Shown: piece after piece, positions 15,325 through 24,344 of the stretch
How positions within the stretch are numbered: position 1 is the first letter of the stretch
Layout: every line of letters starts with the position of its first letter
Source of the DNA: Candidatus Marispirochaeta associata
GTDB lineage: Bacteria > Spirochaetota > Spirochaetia > JC444 > Marispirochaetaceae
DNA length: 64,000 nucleotides
Assembly: GCA_001749745.1 (NCBI GenBank)
Contig: JWTM01000553.1
Location: 62,001 to 126,000, forward strand
Direction of reading: 5' to 3'
The notes under the pieces: model-generated
The model's input: the letters and a program-made list of their open reading frames with translations, nothing else
What the model was told of the DNA's origin: nothing
Database searches by the model: none
Made by a program: the position numbers and the translations under genes

Positions 15325-16335
15325 TCAGATTTTTCGCAGGAGTAGTTCCTTGGTAAGCTCGGTGAGGCTTTCGCGCTCTGGTCTATCCATAAGGCCGGTC
15401 GCCTCTTTCAGGGCATGGTTGGTGTAGTGTTCTGCCAGAAAGCGGGCCCGGTCGATGCCGCCGGAACGGCGGGTCAACTCTACCGCCCGGGCGACGGTTC
15501 CGTCGGAGTAGGGGGGCGATATCAGGAGCTCCCGCAGTTCGTCGCCGTAGTCTGAATCGAGGGCGTAGATGAGCGGAGCGGTGAAGATCCCGGCCGCGAG
15601 ATCCCGGCCTACCGGTTTTCCGGTCTCCGCCGAGTCCCCCTCGAAATCGAGCAGGTCGTCCACGATCTGAAAGGCCATTCCCAGGTCATAACCGATGCGG
15701 CGGAAGCGCCGTACATCATCGGTTTCACAGCCGCCCTGGTCGGCGCCGAGGCTCAACGAGGCGATGATTAAAGCCGCGGTCTTGGCGCTGATGCGGCGCT
15801 TATAGGCGCGCATCCCGATATCGAGTTTGTACCGGTCGCTATTCTGGTTTATCTCGCCTTCACAGATCCGTTCTACCGCCTGGGCTACACCGAGACCTTT
15901 ACGCTGGTCGATGATAGGATCCATCAGGCTGAAACAGCGGGCGAACAGGTAATCCCCGATCAGTACTGCCGCCTTGATCCCGGTTCCGACGAAGAGGGAG
16001 GCATGCCCACGCCGGGTAGGCGCATCGTCGAGAATGTCGTCGTGGATCAGGGTGGCGGTATGCAAGAACTCGATTGCCGCTGCGAGCTGATAGAGCTTAT
16101 CCCGGTTTTTGCCGCCGTAGTTACCGGCCAGCATAACCAGGGTGGGACGGAGCATCTTGCCGCCGGCATCGATCATGGCGCCGATATTCTGCCGCATGAA
16201 GGCCGGAGCATCCTCTACGGCCTGGTGCATGACCTTTCGGACACGGGCGAGATCACTGTTTATCTCTGTAGAAGAAGCGAGCGTCGGGCGGAACCCCGCC
16301 GACGCTCGTGAATCTTCGCGTACGCTGATAGCCAC
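15325..16335 (-). CDS. Polyprenyl diphosphate synthase (trans-isoprenyl)
   Basis: 336 aa from a GTG 4 bp after the NDH-2 stop, with AAGAAGGA upstream; the longer in-frame reading enters the NDH-2 gene and is rejected. The first Asp-rich motif is HDDILDDAPTRRG and the second is QIVDDLLDFEGD, both intact; GKMLRPTLVML is the conserved early region. It condenses isopentenyl diphosphate units to a long prenyl chain such as the octaprenyl to nonaprenyl tail of menaquinone. Linkage with NDH-2 upstream and a MenA-like gene at 10 kb supports a quinone role. Chain length cannot be read safely. Confidence 0.88.
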   Translation of the reverse strand: MAISVREDSRASAGFRPTLASSTEINSDLARVRKVMHQAVEDAPAFMRQNIGAMIDAGGKMLRPTLVMLAGNYGGKNRDKLYQLAAAIEFLHTATLIHDDILDDAPTRRGHASLFVGTGIKAAVLIGDYLFARCFSLMDPIIDQRKGLGVAQAVERICEGEINQNSDRYKLDIGMRAYKRRISAKTAALIIASLSLGADQGGCETDDVRRFRRIGYDLGMAFQIVDDLLDFEGDSAETGKPVGRDLAAGIFTAPLIYALDSDYGDELRELLISPPYSDGTVARAVELTRRSGGIDRARFLAEHYTNHALKEATGLMDRPERESLTELTKELLLRKI

Positions 16336-16339
16336 TGAA

Positions 16340-18496
16340 TTAACGGCGATCCTTCTTCTTGATGATCGGTTCGCCTCCGTAGAGGTGAGTCCGCTTGACG
16401 ATGCCCAGTGAGCGCCACCACTTGCCGAGCCAGGGCGAGGTGTAGTGGTCGAGGCCAAAGCTTCTACCGGCACCGCCCAGCATTAAGAAGGCGGCGAAGA
16501 TGAACCAGAGCTGGCCCCAGCTGAACATACCGGAGAAGGTGAAGACGAAACAGAGGATGATCGATACACCTGCGGCCGGGAAGGTAAAGAGTCCCCCGAT
16601 GAGCGCCAGTCCGATTAGGATCTCTACCACGACTACTGAACTCTGGAAGAGCTGATAGGGGAGGTGGGATGCCATAGAATCCATGAAGAGCTCACGGAAC
16701 CAGGTCACGAACCCGGAATCGTAAGGGATGATCGACTGGGAGGTGTCCCAGATCTTGCCGAAGGCCTCGCCCGCGGCTTCTGCTCCGTCGGCGACCCATT
16801 CGCTGGCGGCGGATGCCGCGTCTGCGGCACCATCGGCTACAGCTGCGGCTCCATCGGAAGCCCACTCGCTGGCTGCGCTGGCGGCGTCTGTCGCTGCGTC
16901 CGCTCCTTCTTCAACCCATTCGCTGGCGGCGGAGGCGGCATCGGTCGCGGCTTCCGCGCCTTCGCCTTCCCACGCGCTGGCGGCGCTTCCGCCGTCGGCT
17001 ACGCCGGCCTGGGTTACCCCGGGAGAGAACATCCAGGCGGATTTGGTGCCGGAGGCAAAGTTGAGCCAGCCTTCACCGATCTTGTTAACGCCCTCGACAA
17101 CCCACATCAGGCCGAGCCATACCCGCAAGGGCACAGCCCAGAAGGCCTGCATTCGGCGGGAGACATGATCGTGGACCAAGGTACGTCCGTCCTCCATGTG
17201 GAGGAACTCATGTTTGAAATAGCCCCAGCAGGCGTTGACGCCGGCAAGGCCGAAAAGGTAGTGGAAGTTGACCAGGTGTTTCATGGCCATGGCGAAGAAA
17301 CCGGAGAGCTTGATTCCGCCGGCGTTGGAGACCGCATAGCGGCCGCCGATGGAGACCATGAATCCGTGGAAATTGGATTTGAAGGTCTCCATCTTCTTGC
17401 CTTCGATCTTAGCGGCGATGTTATCGGCCGCGCAATCCCCGGTCTGCAGAGCGGTTTCGACGATCTGGGGCAGGACCTTGCCCTCCTCGACAAACCACAT
17501 GTTGTCGCCCACGGCGAAGATCTCTTCCCGATCGGGAGTCTGCATGAACTCGTTGACCAGTATTCTGCCCCGCTTACCGACGATGTAGGTCTCGTCCTCT
17601 TCGAAGCGGCAGCCGCACATACCGTGGATTCCCTCGGAGGAGGCGTAAGAGCATTCGCCCCGGGCGGTGTGGCCCTTCTCAAGGTCGATGCGGCTGGTGA
17701 ACTCGGAGCCGTGGATTCCGCAGGTCCAGACGAAGGTCTCCGCGGGAATAGCCGAACCGTCCTCGAGGATTACCAGATTCTCTTCGGCGGCTACGATGGG
17801 GGTTTTAAGCATGATCTCGATGCCGTGCTTGCGCATATACTTCTCGGTCTTCTTGCGCAGGGGCTCTTCGATAATCGGCAGGATGCGGTCCATCGCCTCG
17901 ACGACGACGATTCGCACCTCTTTGGGGTCGATGTGGTAGCGGGCGCAGAGAACGTCCCGACGCTCCATCAGCTCCCCGGCCAGCTCGATACCGGTAAACC
18001 CGGCGCCGGCGACGACGAAGGTGAGCATCTGGGCCCGAAGCTTCTCATCCGGCTCCTTGGCGGCCAGGCGATACCGCTCTTCGATGTGCTGGCGGATGCG
18101 GATTGCATCCTCTAAGGACCAGAGGGAGAAGGCGTTGCTTTGAATGCCCTGGATGTCGAAGAATTCCGGCGCGCCTCCGGTGCCCAGCACCAGATAGTCG
18201 TATTCGTAACTGGATTTCTCGGAGACCAGTTTCTTGTTATCGAAATCGATGTTCTGTATTACATCGGTTACAACCTCGACCTTCGATTCGGCGAAGATCC
18301 GATCGTAGGAGACCATGACGGAATCCGGATCCACCCGGGAACCGGCAACCTCATGCAACTCGGTCATCAGGGTGTGATAGGTGTTCTTGTCGATCAGGGT
18401 GATCTCTACATCGTCGCGCTTCTTATAGCGCTTGGCCAGACGTTTAGCCGCGGCGATTCCGCCGTATCCGCCGCCTAAAATTACTATGCGTTGCAT
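16340..18496 (-). CDS. ndh: Type II NADH dehydrogenase fused to DoxX-like membrane domain
   Basis: 718 aa; AAGGAG is 8 nt before the ATG. Residues 1 to about 400 are NDH-2: FAD motif ILGGGYGGIAAAK (6-18), NADH motif VVAGAGFTGIELAGE (162-176) and FAVGDNMW near the end. The rest (about 450-718) has about 4 TM helices typical of DoxX/SURF4-like proteins. Between the first and second of these TMs lies an Ala-rich repeat (about 503-580). NDH-2 oxidises NADH and reduces quinone at the inner membrane without pumping protons. The fusion would anchor it; the DoxX part may accept electrons or only hold it at the membrane. It is the first gene of an operon with polyprenyl synthase. Confidence 0.85.
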   Translation of the reverse strand: MQRIVILGGGYGGIAAAKRLAKRYKKRDDVEITLIDKNTYHTLMTELHEVAGSRVDPDSVMVSYDRIFAESKVEVVTDVIQNIDFDNKKLVSEKSSYEYDYLVLGTGGAPEFFDIQGIQSNAFSLWSLEDAIRIRQHIEERYRLAAKEPDEKLRAQMLTFVVAGAGFTGIELAGELMERRDVLCARYHIDPKEVRIVVVEAMDRILPIIEEPLRKKTEKYMRKHGIEIMLKTPIVAAEENLVILEDGSAIPAETFVWTCGIHGSEFTSRIDLEKGHTARGECSYASSEGIHGMCGCRFEEDETYIVGKRGRILVNEFMQTPDREEIFAVGDNMWFVEEGKVLPQIVETALQTGDCAADNIAAKIEGKKMETFKSNFHGFMVSIGGRYAVSNAGGIKLSGFFAMAMKHLVNFHYLFGLAGVNACWGYFKHEFLHMEDGRTLVHDHVSRRMQAFWAVPLRVWLGLMWVVEGVNKIGEGWLNFASGTKSAWMFSPGVTQAGVADGGSAASAWEGEGAEAATDAASAASEWVEEGADAATDAASAASEWASDGAAAVADGAADAASAASEWVADGAEAAGEAFGKIWDTSQSIIPYDSGFVTWFRELFMDSMASHLPYQLFQSSVVVVEILIGLALIGGLFTFPAAGVSIILCFVFTFSGMFSWGQLWFIFAAFLMLGGAGRSFGLDHYTSPWLGKWWRSLGIVKRTHLYGGEPIIKKKDRR
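16754..16990 (-). repeat. In-frame Ala-rich tandem repeat inside the NDH-2/DoxX gene
   Basis: Four units each begin SEW or SAW followed by an acidic Ala-rich segment (for example SEWVEEGADAATDAASAA). At DNA level the SEW/SAW codons occur at 16796, 16862, 16916 and 16970, giving units of 22, 18 and 18 residues plus a partial one. The repeat lies in the loop between two TM helices and would form an amphipathic Ala-rich helix. Confidence 0.8.
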
Positions 18497-18642
18497 TCTT
18501 AAGGCTCCTTTATAGATTATTATCACGGTAATACATACCAGGAAATTCTGCAATGAGTTTTTTGGGAAATCGTTCTGAAATTATCGATATAATTCTAATC
18601 TATTTACTCTATTTTGTCAATAAAAATGCCCTCCGTCTACCC

Positions 18643-18666
18643 AGACGCAGGGATTGCGTCTACAAT
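18643..18666 (+). promoter_or_regulatory. Palindromic operator overlapping the radical-SAM gene promoter
   Basis: AGACGCA-N5-TGCGTCT (18643-18661) is a perfect 7-5-7 inverted repeat whose last base starts TACAAT (18661-18666), a -10-like hexamer 6 nt before the ATG at 18673. No SD is present, so the mRNA may be leaderless. A repressor bound here would block the promoter. Confidence 0.5.
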
Positions 18667-18672
18667 AGCCCC

Positions 18673-19944
18673 ATGATTTCCCTCCATGAAGCCCGGGCGC
18701 CCTTTCATGTCCTGGCGAAGCCGATCGGACCGCTCTGCAACCTGGCCTGTGAATACTGTTTCTACCTCGAAAAAGAGCAGCTCTTCCCGGAGACCCACGG
18801 GAGTGCGTTCCGGATGAACGACGAGACCCTGGAGGAGTTTACCCGGCAGTACCTCGGCTGCCAGCACTCTTCGGCGGGGGAGGTCAACTTTGCCTGGCAG
18901 GGGGGTGAACCGACTCTGATGGGGATCGATTTCTTTCGTCGGGCTGTTGAGCTGCAGCAGAGGTATGCAAAACCGGGGCAGCGGGTAACGAATGCCCTGC
19001 AGACCAACGGCGTGCTTCTGGACGACGAGTGGGCCGCATTCCTCAAGGAGCATGAGTTTCTGGTCGGAATCAGTATCGACGGATCCCGGGAGCTTCACGA
19101 CCGCTTCCGGAAGGATCGCGAGGGCCGGGGCAGTTTCGATCGGGTCATGGCCGGCCTGGAGGCCTTAAAGCGCGCCGGGACGGAGTTCAATACCCTGACG
19201 GTTGTGCAGAGCGACAACGGAGATCATCCAGAAGAGGTGTACCGCTTCCTGAAGGAGATCGGCTCCCAATACCTGCAGTTTATTCCGATTGTGGAACCCC
19301 TCGAGGAGGGAGGCGTCTCCTCCCGGACAGTGCGGCCGAAGCAGTGGGGCCGCTTCCTAAACGGGCTCTTCGATGAGTGGATACGTACAGATATCGGCGA
19401 AGTATACGTACAACACTTCGATATGATTCTCGGCCGCTACATGGGGCAGCCGGCATCCCTCTGCGTCCACTCCCCGGTCTGCGGCAGAGCCGTGGCGATT
19501 GAACATGACGGCAGCCTCTATTCATGCGACCATTTCGTGACCCCGGAGAACCGGCTCGGATCGATATGGGAGACGAGTCTGACGGAGATGATCGACGGCG
19601 CGTTTCAAACCGCATTCGGCAACGCTAAAAGCGACGGTCTTCCCTCGATGTGTCGCCGCTGCGAGTACCTCGGTCTCTGCTACGGCGGCTGCCCTTCGGA
19701 CCGGTGTAAAAAGACGCCCCGCGGGGAAGCGGGGCTCAACTGGAGCTGTGAAGGCTACCGAATGTTCTACGACCACAGCCGGCCGGTCTTTAGCGCCATG
19801 GCCCGGGCGCTTCAACAACGCAGGCCCGCCGCCGAGTACCGGCATTTTCTGCACACAGGCGACGCGAACGCCGTCGTCGGCCGGAACGATCCCTGTCCCT
19901 GCGGCAGCGGCAAGAAATATAAACACTGCTGCGGTCGCGGCTAA
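18673..19944 (+). CDS. Anaerobic sulfatase-maturase-type radical SAM/SPASM protein with SEC-C tail
   Basis: 423 aa from the ATG at 18673; the in-frame extension upstream covers AT-rich promoter DNA. The radical-SAM cluster motif is CNLACEYCFY (C-x3-C-x2-C, about residues 22-31). The C-terminal SPASM region has the expected cysteines (CVHSPVCGR, CDHF, CRRCEYLGLCYGGCPSDRC). The last 20 residues form a SEC-C zinc motif (NDPCPCGSGKKYKHCCG). This family (anSME/YdeM) oxidises Cys or Ser of arylsulfatases to formylglycine in the cytoplasm. No sulfatase gene is in the window, so its target is elsewhere or it modifies something else. A palindromic operator sits at the promoter. Confidence 0.85.
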   Translation: MISLHEARAPFHVLAKPIGPLCNLACEYCFYLEKEQLFPETHGSAFRMNDETLEEFTRQYLGCQHSSAGEVNFAWQGGEPTLMGIDFFRRAVELQQRYAKPGQRVTNALQTNGVLLDDEWAAFLKEHEFLVGISIDGSRELHDRFRKDREGRGSFDRVMAGLEALKRAGTEFNTLTVVQSDNGDHPEEVYRFLKEIGSQYLQFIPIVEPLEEGGVSSRTVRPKQWGRFLNGLFDEWIRTDIGEVYVQHFDMILGRYMGQPASLCVHSPVCGRAVAIEHDGSLYSCDHFVTPENRLGSIWETSLTEMIDGAFQTAFGNAKSDGLPSMCRRCEYLGLCYGGCPSDRCKKTPRGEAGLNWSCEGYRMFYDHSRPVFSAMARALQQRRPAAEYRHFLHTGDANAVVGRNDPCPCGSGKKYKHCCGRG

Positions 19945-19950
19945 TTCCCT

Positions 19951-21846
19951 TTAGGCGAAGATCGAGGCGATCAGCTCCTTGTAGCGTTCGGCAATCACAT
20001 GCCGCTTGATCTCCTGCTTCTGGGAGAGCTCGTCGCCCACCTCGAAGGGTTTCGAGAGGAGCCGGAAGCGATTGACCCGTTCGAAGGATTTGAAGCCGTT
20101 CTTGGCGCTGATCCTCTCCTGGATCTCGCCGTTAATAAGCTCTTCCACCTCGGGCAGGCTGATAAGATCCTCCCGATCGATATAGCCGAGGTTGTTCTCG
20201 GTGGCGTACTCCTGAATCGCCTCGTAGTCGGGCACTACCAGAGCTGCCAGGAATTTCTGGTCCTGTCCCAACAGCATCGTCTGGGCGATGTAGAGCGACT
20301 CCTGCATCTTCTGTTCGATCGGCAGGGGTTCGATGTTCTCTCCGCCCCGAAGCACTATCGTGTCCTTAACCCGACCCATGATGGCCAGCTCGTTATTCCA
20401 GGTCAGCATCCCCAGGTCGCCGGTGTTGATCCAGCCGTCGGCGGAGATCATGGCGGCGGTCATCTCCGGTTGCTTGTAGTAACCCTTCATTACCTGGGGC
20501 CCCTTGGCGAAGACGATTCCTTTGTGGCCCGGCGCAAGCACGGTACCCTCTTCGTCCCGGATCTCGATAACCGTGCCCGGAAAGACCGGTCCGATTGTTC
20601 CCGGCACCGGATGGTGCTGATCGCGCACCCCTAATACCGGTGCGGTCTCGGTCAGACCGTAGCCCTCCAAGAGCAGGATGCCGGAGGCGGAGAAGAAGCG
20701 GTCTACCGATTTCGGGAGCGCCCCGCCGCCCGAGATTCCCGCGGTGAAGCGGCCGCCGAGTTTGGCTTTGATCTTGCCGAAGACCAGGGCGTCTCCCAGG
20801 AACTTCATCGGAAAGAGCAGCAGGAAGGGCAGGATTGCAACCAGGATATCGAGGATGCGGATCCGCTTCTTGAACTGCGGGAGCAGACCGTAGAGCTGGT
20901 CCCGGAAGCCGACCCAGAGCCCGGCCGCTCCGACAAAGAAGTGGAAGAGAAGCTTCTTAGCGCCGCCCTCCTTGTTTACATTGCGGTAGATTCCCGCCTG
21001 GACCGCCTCCCAGATCCGAGGAACCGAGGCCATCCAGGTAGGTCTAATCTTCTGCATATCCGCCAGCATTATCTTTCCGACCGGCTTCGAGTAGGCCAGG
21101 GCGGAACCCCAACCGGTAGCTACGTACTGCATGATCCGTTCGAAGGAGTGCCAGACCGGTAGAACACAGAGCCAGATATCCGATACACCCGTATCAATCA
21201 GCTTGGGAACGTTCTCTACCTGGTGGAGCAGGTTCCCATGGCTGAGCATTACCCCCTTAGGGGTTCCGGTGGTGCCGGAGGTGAAGATCAGGGTGGCGAC
21301 ATCGTCCCGTTCGCCGGCGATGATACTCTCCTCGACCGGAGCCGGGTTCTTGGCGAACTCCTTGCGTCCGGTCTCCAAGACATCGCTGAAGGAATGGACC
21401 TTTACGCCCCTCCAGGCCTCCGCCTTCTCTCCCATCTCGAAGAGGATGATATGCTTGAGGTTTCCCAGCTCTTTCTTCTGGGCATGGAGCTTTGCCAGCT
21501 GCGCCTCGTTCTCGAGGATTACGGTTTTACAATCGGCGAAACTGAGGATATAGCCGATCTCCTCGGCCGTCGAATCACAGCCCCGGGGGACATCGGCGGC
21601 GCCGAGGGCGAGGACGCCCAGATCGCTGATCAGCCACTCCTTGCGGTTCTCGCTGATAAGGCCGACATGGTCGTCTTTGTCCACGCCGAGGGTGCGCAGA
21701 CCCGCCGCGAAAGCCTTGAACTCCTCGATGAACTGCGGAAAGGGGGTGGGGTGAAATTCTCCGGTTTCGTCCTTGCTGTACTGAGCGACGGCATCGGGGT
21801 GATTTTCGGCGATATGGATCATGCGCTGGGGAAGGGTAGCGGGCAT
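19951..21846 (-). CDS. Long-chain acyl-CoA synthetase (AMP-forming)
   Basis: 631 aa from the ATG with AGGAGG 5 nt upstream; two upstream in-frame Met codons lack an RBS. The AMP-binding motif is FTSGTTGTPKGVMLSHGN, then GYGLTETAP and the hinge/A8 region GWINTGDLGML. A long insertion with a hydrophobic stretch (about 300-350, LFHFFVGAAGLW and LDILVAILPFLLLFP) is typical of FadD-like synthetases of the FAA1/spirochaete type and suggests membrane association. It activates fatty acids to acyl-CoA for lipid synthesis or degradation. It stands alone; a terminator for the upstream amino-acid transporter genes lies before it. Confidence 0.88.
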   Translation of the reverse strand: MPATLPQRMIHIAENHPDAVAQYSKDETGEFHPTPFPQFIEEFKAFAAGLRTLGVDKDDHVGLISENRKEWLISDLGVLALGAADVPRGCDSTAEEIGYILSFADCKTVILENEAQLAKLHAQKKELGNLKHIILFEMGEKAEAWRGVKVHSFSDVLETGRKEFAKNPAPVEESIIAGERDDVATLIFTSGTTGTPKGVMLSHGNLLHQVENVPKLIDTGVSDIWLCVLPVWHSFERIMQYVATGWGSALAYSKPVGKIMLADMQKIRPTWMASVPRIWEAVQAGIYRNVNKEGGAKKLLFHFFVGAAGLWVGFRDQLYGLLPQFKKRIRILDILVAILPFLLLFPMKFLGDALVFGKIKAKLGGRFTAGISGGGALPKSVDRFFSASGILLLEGYGLTETAPVLGVRDQHHPVPGTIGPVFPGTVIEIRDEEGTVLAPGHKGIVFAKGPQVMKGYYKQPEMTAAMISADGWINTGDLGMLTWNNELAIMGRVKDTIVLRGGENIEPLPIEQKMQESLYIAQTMLLGQDQKFLAALVVPDYEAIQEYATENNLGYIDREDLISLPEVEELINGEIQERISAKNGFKSFERVNRFRLLSKPFEVGDELSQKQEIKRHVIAERYKELIASIFA

Positions 21847-21920
21847 AATTCCTCCTGGGTTTTTTATGTTCATCGGCTGTCGGCCGACTGTATTAGGGAA
21901 TGGTATCATGGGTGGGGGAA

Positions 21921-21949
21921 TAAAAAAAGGGCCGGTTGTCCGGCCCTTT
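21921..21949 (-). terminator. Terminator of the amino-acid ABC operon
   Basis: On the minus strand AAAGGGCCGG-ACAA-CCGGCCCTTT is followed by a T-run. It lies 20 bp after the ATPase stop at 21969, before the acyl-CoA synthetase gene. Confidence 0.85.
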
Positions 21950-21968
21950 CTGGATGCTTCTCTACCTA

Positions 21969-22700
21969 CTAGAGAATATGCTTCAGGAAGCGCTTGGTTC
22001 GCTCCTCGCTGGGATTATTGAAGAGGGTGTCCGGCGGAGCGATTTCGACGATCTGCCCTTCGTCCATGAAGACGACCTTGTCCGCAGCCGCCCGGGCGAA
22101 GCCCATCTCGTGACTGACGACCAGCATGGTCATTCCCTCCTGGGCCAGGGCGAGCATAACATCGAGTACCTCTTTGATCATCTCCGGATCGAGGGCGGAG
22201 GTAGGCTCGTCAAAGAGCATCACCTTCGGTTCCATGGCCAGCGCCCGGGCGATCGCAACCCGCTGCTGCTGTCCGCCGGAGAGCTGCTCGGGCCAGGCGT
22301 TCTCCTTATCCTCCAATCCGACTTTTTTTAGGAGTTTGCGCGCATTCTCCTCGGCCTCCGCCTTGGGAGTCCCTTTGACGTTTCGGGGCCCTAAGGTGAT
22401 GTTATCGATGACCTTGAGGTGAGGAAAAAGGTTGAAGCTCTGGAAGACCATGCCGACCTCTTCTCGGATAAGCCGGATGTCGGTCTTCGCACCGGTGACG
22501 TGGTCCTCGTCGATCCAGATATCCCCTTCGGTGAGCCGTTCGAGCCGATTGACGCTTCTGAGCAGGGTACTCTTCCCGGATCCCGAAGGACCGATGATCA
22601 GTACTACCTCCCCCTGTTTGACCTCGAGACTGGCCCCCCGCAGGGCCTGGACCGTGCCGAAGGTCTTGACCGCCTTTTCGATGCGTATTCTAGTTTTCAC
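21969..22700 (-). CDS. Polar amino acid ABC transporter ATPase (GlnQ type)
   Basis: 243 aa. Walker A is GPSGSGKST, signature LSGGQQQRVAIARAL, Walker B VMLFDEPTSALDPE and the H-loop SHEMGFAR, all in the GlnQ/HisP pattern. It overlaps the permease stop by 11 nt and is the last gene of a three-gene operon (24224 to 21969). It powers uptake of a polar amino acid at the inner membrane; which one cannot be told from the ATPase. A terminator follows. Confidence 0.93.
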   Translation of the reverse strand: MKTRIRIEKAVKTFGTVQALRGASLEVKQGEVVLIIGPSGSGKSTLLRSVNRLERLTEGDIWIDEDHVTGAKTDIRLIREEVGMVFQSFNLFPHLKVIDNITLGPRNVKGTPKAEAEENARKLLKKVGLEDKENAWPEQLSGGQQQRVAIARALAMEPKVMLFDEPTSALDPEMIKEVLDVMLALAQEGMTMLVVSHEMGFARAAADKVVFMDEGQIVEIAPPDTLFNNPSEERTKRFLKHIL

Positions 22701-23490
22701 CGGTCTTCATCCTTTCTTCCATGATGGCGACGATCTTCGAGAGAGCCAGAGTAAATACCAGATAGACCAGCGCGACGATCGCATAGGTTTCCAGGGAGAG
22801 GAAGGTCCGGGCTACGTACTCCCGTCCCCGTCTGAGGATATCCCGCAGGGCGATAACCGATACCAGGGATGAGTCCTTCAACATAGCGATAAACTCGTTC
22901 CCGATAGCCGGCAGAATGATCTTTATCGTCTGGGGCAAGATAACCAGGCGCATAGCCTTTCCGCGGGAGAGCCCGATGGCCAGGGCGGCCTCCATCTGTC
23001 CCTTCGGAATGGACTGAATTCCCGCCCGGAAGATCTCTCCCATGTAGGCGCCGTAACAGATCGAGAGGGCGATGACCGCGGCGATCTCTCCCTCCAGCTT
23101 GAACCAACGTCCCAGGGCGAAGTAGATGAAGATCAGCTGTACCAGGAGGGGAATACCCCGGATCAGCTCGATATATACCCCGGTAATGAGGTTGACGAAG
23201 CGAATGCGGGAAATCTGCCCCAGTCCAGCGAAGAGTCCGATTACGATGGAACCCAGAATGGCGAAGACGGTCACCGAAAAGGTGACGGGGATGCCCTTGG
23301 ATACCACGGTAATGATTTGTCCGTGGGGGTCCGGCGAAAAGAGGAAGAGGGCACCTAGGGTAACGATGGCGAGGATAAAGGTGATCCGCCAGGAGTCGAG
23401 GATGCGCCCCTCCCCCTTGCGCGGAATGAGGGCCCCGTCGGTTACCTCGATTCGGGGCCCTTTAACAGGCTGTTGGTCTATCGCAGCCAT
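22690..23490 (-). CDS. Polar amino acid ABC transporter permease (HisM/GlnP type)
   Basis: 266 aa. After a polar N-terminal extension of about 30 residues there are about 5 TM helices with the conserved IELIRGIPLLVQL segment and the EAA loop (AALAIGLSRGKAMRLVILPQ). The gene overlaps the binding-protein stop by 13 nt and the ATPase start by 11 nt. As usual for this family it probably works as a homodimer, since no second permease gene is present. Confidence 0.92.
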   Translation of the reverse strand: MAAIDQQPVKGPRIEVTDGALIPRKGEGRILDSWRITFILAIVTLGALFLFSPDPHGQIITVVSKGIPVTFSVTVFAILGSIVIGLFAGLGQISRIRFVNLITGVYIELIRGIPLLVQLIFIYFALGRWFKLEGEIAAVIALSICYGAYMGEIFRAGIQSIPKGQMEAALAIGLSRGKAMRLVILPQTIKIILPAIGNEFIAMLKDSSLVSVIALRDILRRGREYVARTFLSLETYAIVALVYLVFTLALSKIVAIMEERMKTGEN

Positions 23491-24224
23491 TTATCGATCA
23501 GCTCGTCCCGTTTGCCGGATTCGATGACCGCTTTCAGGCCGGCGTTGATCTTCTCCAGGAGCTCGGTGTCGCCCTTCTGTACCGCGATGCCGTAGAACTC
23601 TTCGGTAAAGGGTTCGCCGACGATCTTGAGTTCGCCTTTGTAGTTGTCGTTCTGCAGCACGTAATCGGCGGCTACGGGTGAGTCGCAGACGACGCCGTCT
23701 ACTCCGCCGTTCATCAGGTCTTCCACCGCCAGGCCGATCTCGTCGTAGGTGTTGGTCTCGACGCCGGCTACATCTTCAACCGCGAAGGCCCCGGTGGTTC
23801 CGATCTGGACGCCTACGGTCATGCCGGCCATGTCTTCCAGGCTGGATACACCGGTGGTCTCGGATCGGACGATCAGCACCTGACCGGCATTGATGTAGGG
23901 ATCGGAGAAATCCATGGCCTTCTTCCGGTCCTCGGTGATGGTTACAGAAGAGATAACCCCGTCGTACTGACCGTTGGCCAGGCCGGCGAAGATCCCGTCC
24001 CAGGCGGTGTTGCGGATCTCGTACTCGAAGTCCCCTTCCTCGGCGATGGCGGCCATCAGATCGATATCGAAACCGACCACGTCGCCGTTCTCGTCGATGA
24101 ACTCCATCGGGGCCCAGGCCACGTCCGATGCGAATACATAGACGTCGTCTTCTCCCTGTCCGGCGGCAAATGCCAGGGTCGCTATTACCAAAATTGCAAA
24201 AACTAAACCAATTCGTTTGAACAT
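23478..24224 (-). CDS. Amino acid ABC transporter periplasmic binding protein
   Basis: 248 aa; the start ATG has AAGGAG 9 nt upstream, and the longer reading lacks an RBS. The signal peptide ends AFAAGQGED, the usual spirochaetal style. The mature protein is an SBP family 3 member: WAPMEFIDENGDVVGFDIDLM near the N-terminus, then AWDGIFAGLANGQYDGVISS. It has one ligand-binding domain and ends KWLR. First gene of the operon. The ligand is probably a polar amino acid (Gln/Glu/His/Arg class). Confidence 0.92.
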   Translation of the reverse strand: MFKRIGLVFAILVIATLAFAAGQGEDDVYVFASDVAWAPMEFIDENGDVVGFDIDLMAAIAEEGDFEYEIRNTAWDGIFAGLANGQYDGVISSVTITEDRKKAMDFSDPYINAGQVLIVRSETTGVSSLEDMAGMTVGVQIGTTGAFAVEDVAGVETNTYDEIGLAVEDLMNGGVDGVVCDSPVAADYVLQNDNYKGELKIVGEPFTEEFYGIAVQKGDTELLEKINAGLKAVIESGKRDELIDKWLR

Positions 24225-24290
24225 TTCTCGTTCTCCTTGCGGATTAATGATTATTTTGAAAGAATAGAGTATTTCAATTAAGAGAGTCAA

Positions 24291-24328
24291 TAAAAAAACG
24301 CCCACCCGGAGGTGAGCGTTTCTCTTTT
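24291..24328 (-). terminator. Terminator after the PpiC gene
   Basis: CGCTCACC pairs with GGTGGGCG (one G-T pair) around TCCG, followed on the minus strand by seven T. A T-run also lies on the other strand, so it may act in both directions. Confidence 0.8.
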
Positions 24329-24344
24329 TTTCGGCTTTCGCCGT

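Noticed and set aside
16335..16473. N-terminal extension of the polyprenyl synthase
   Set aside because: It overlaps the 3' end of the NDH-2 gene in another frame, and synthases of this family do not have such an extension.
16664..18115. Long plus-strand open frame (483 codons) opposite the NDH-2 gene
   Set aside because: It is antisense to a protein with clear FAD and NADH motifs, has no RBS and reads as a low-complexity Gly/Asp/Val product, as expected for the complement of GC-rich coding DNA.
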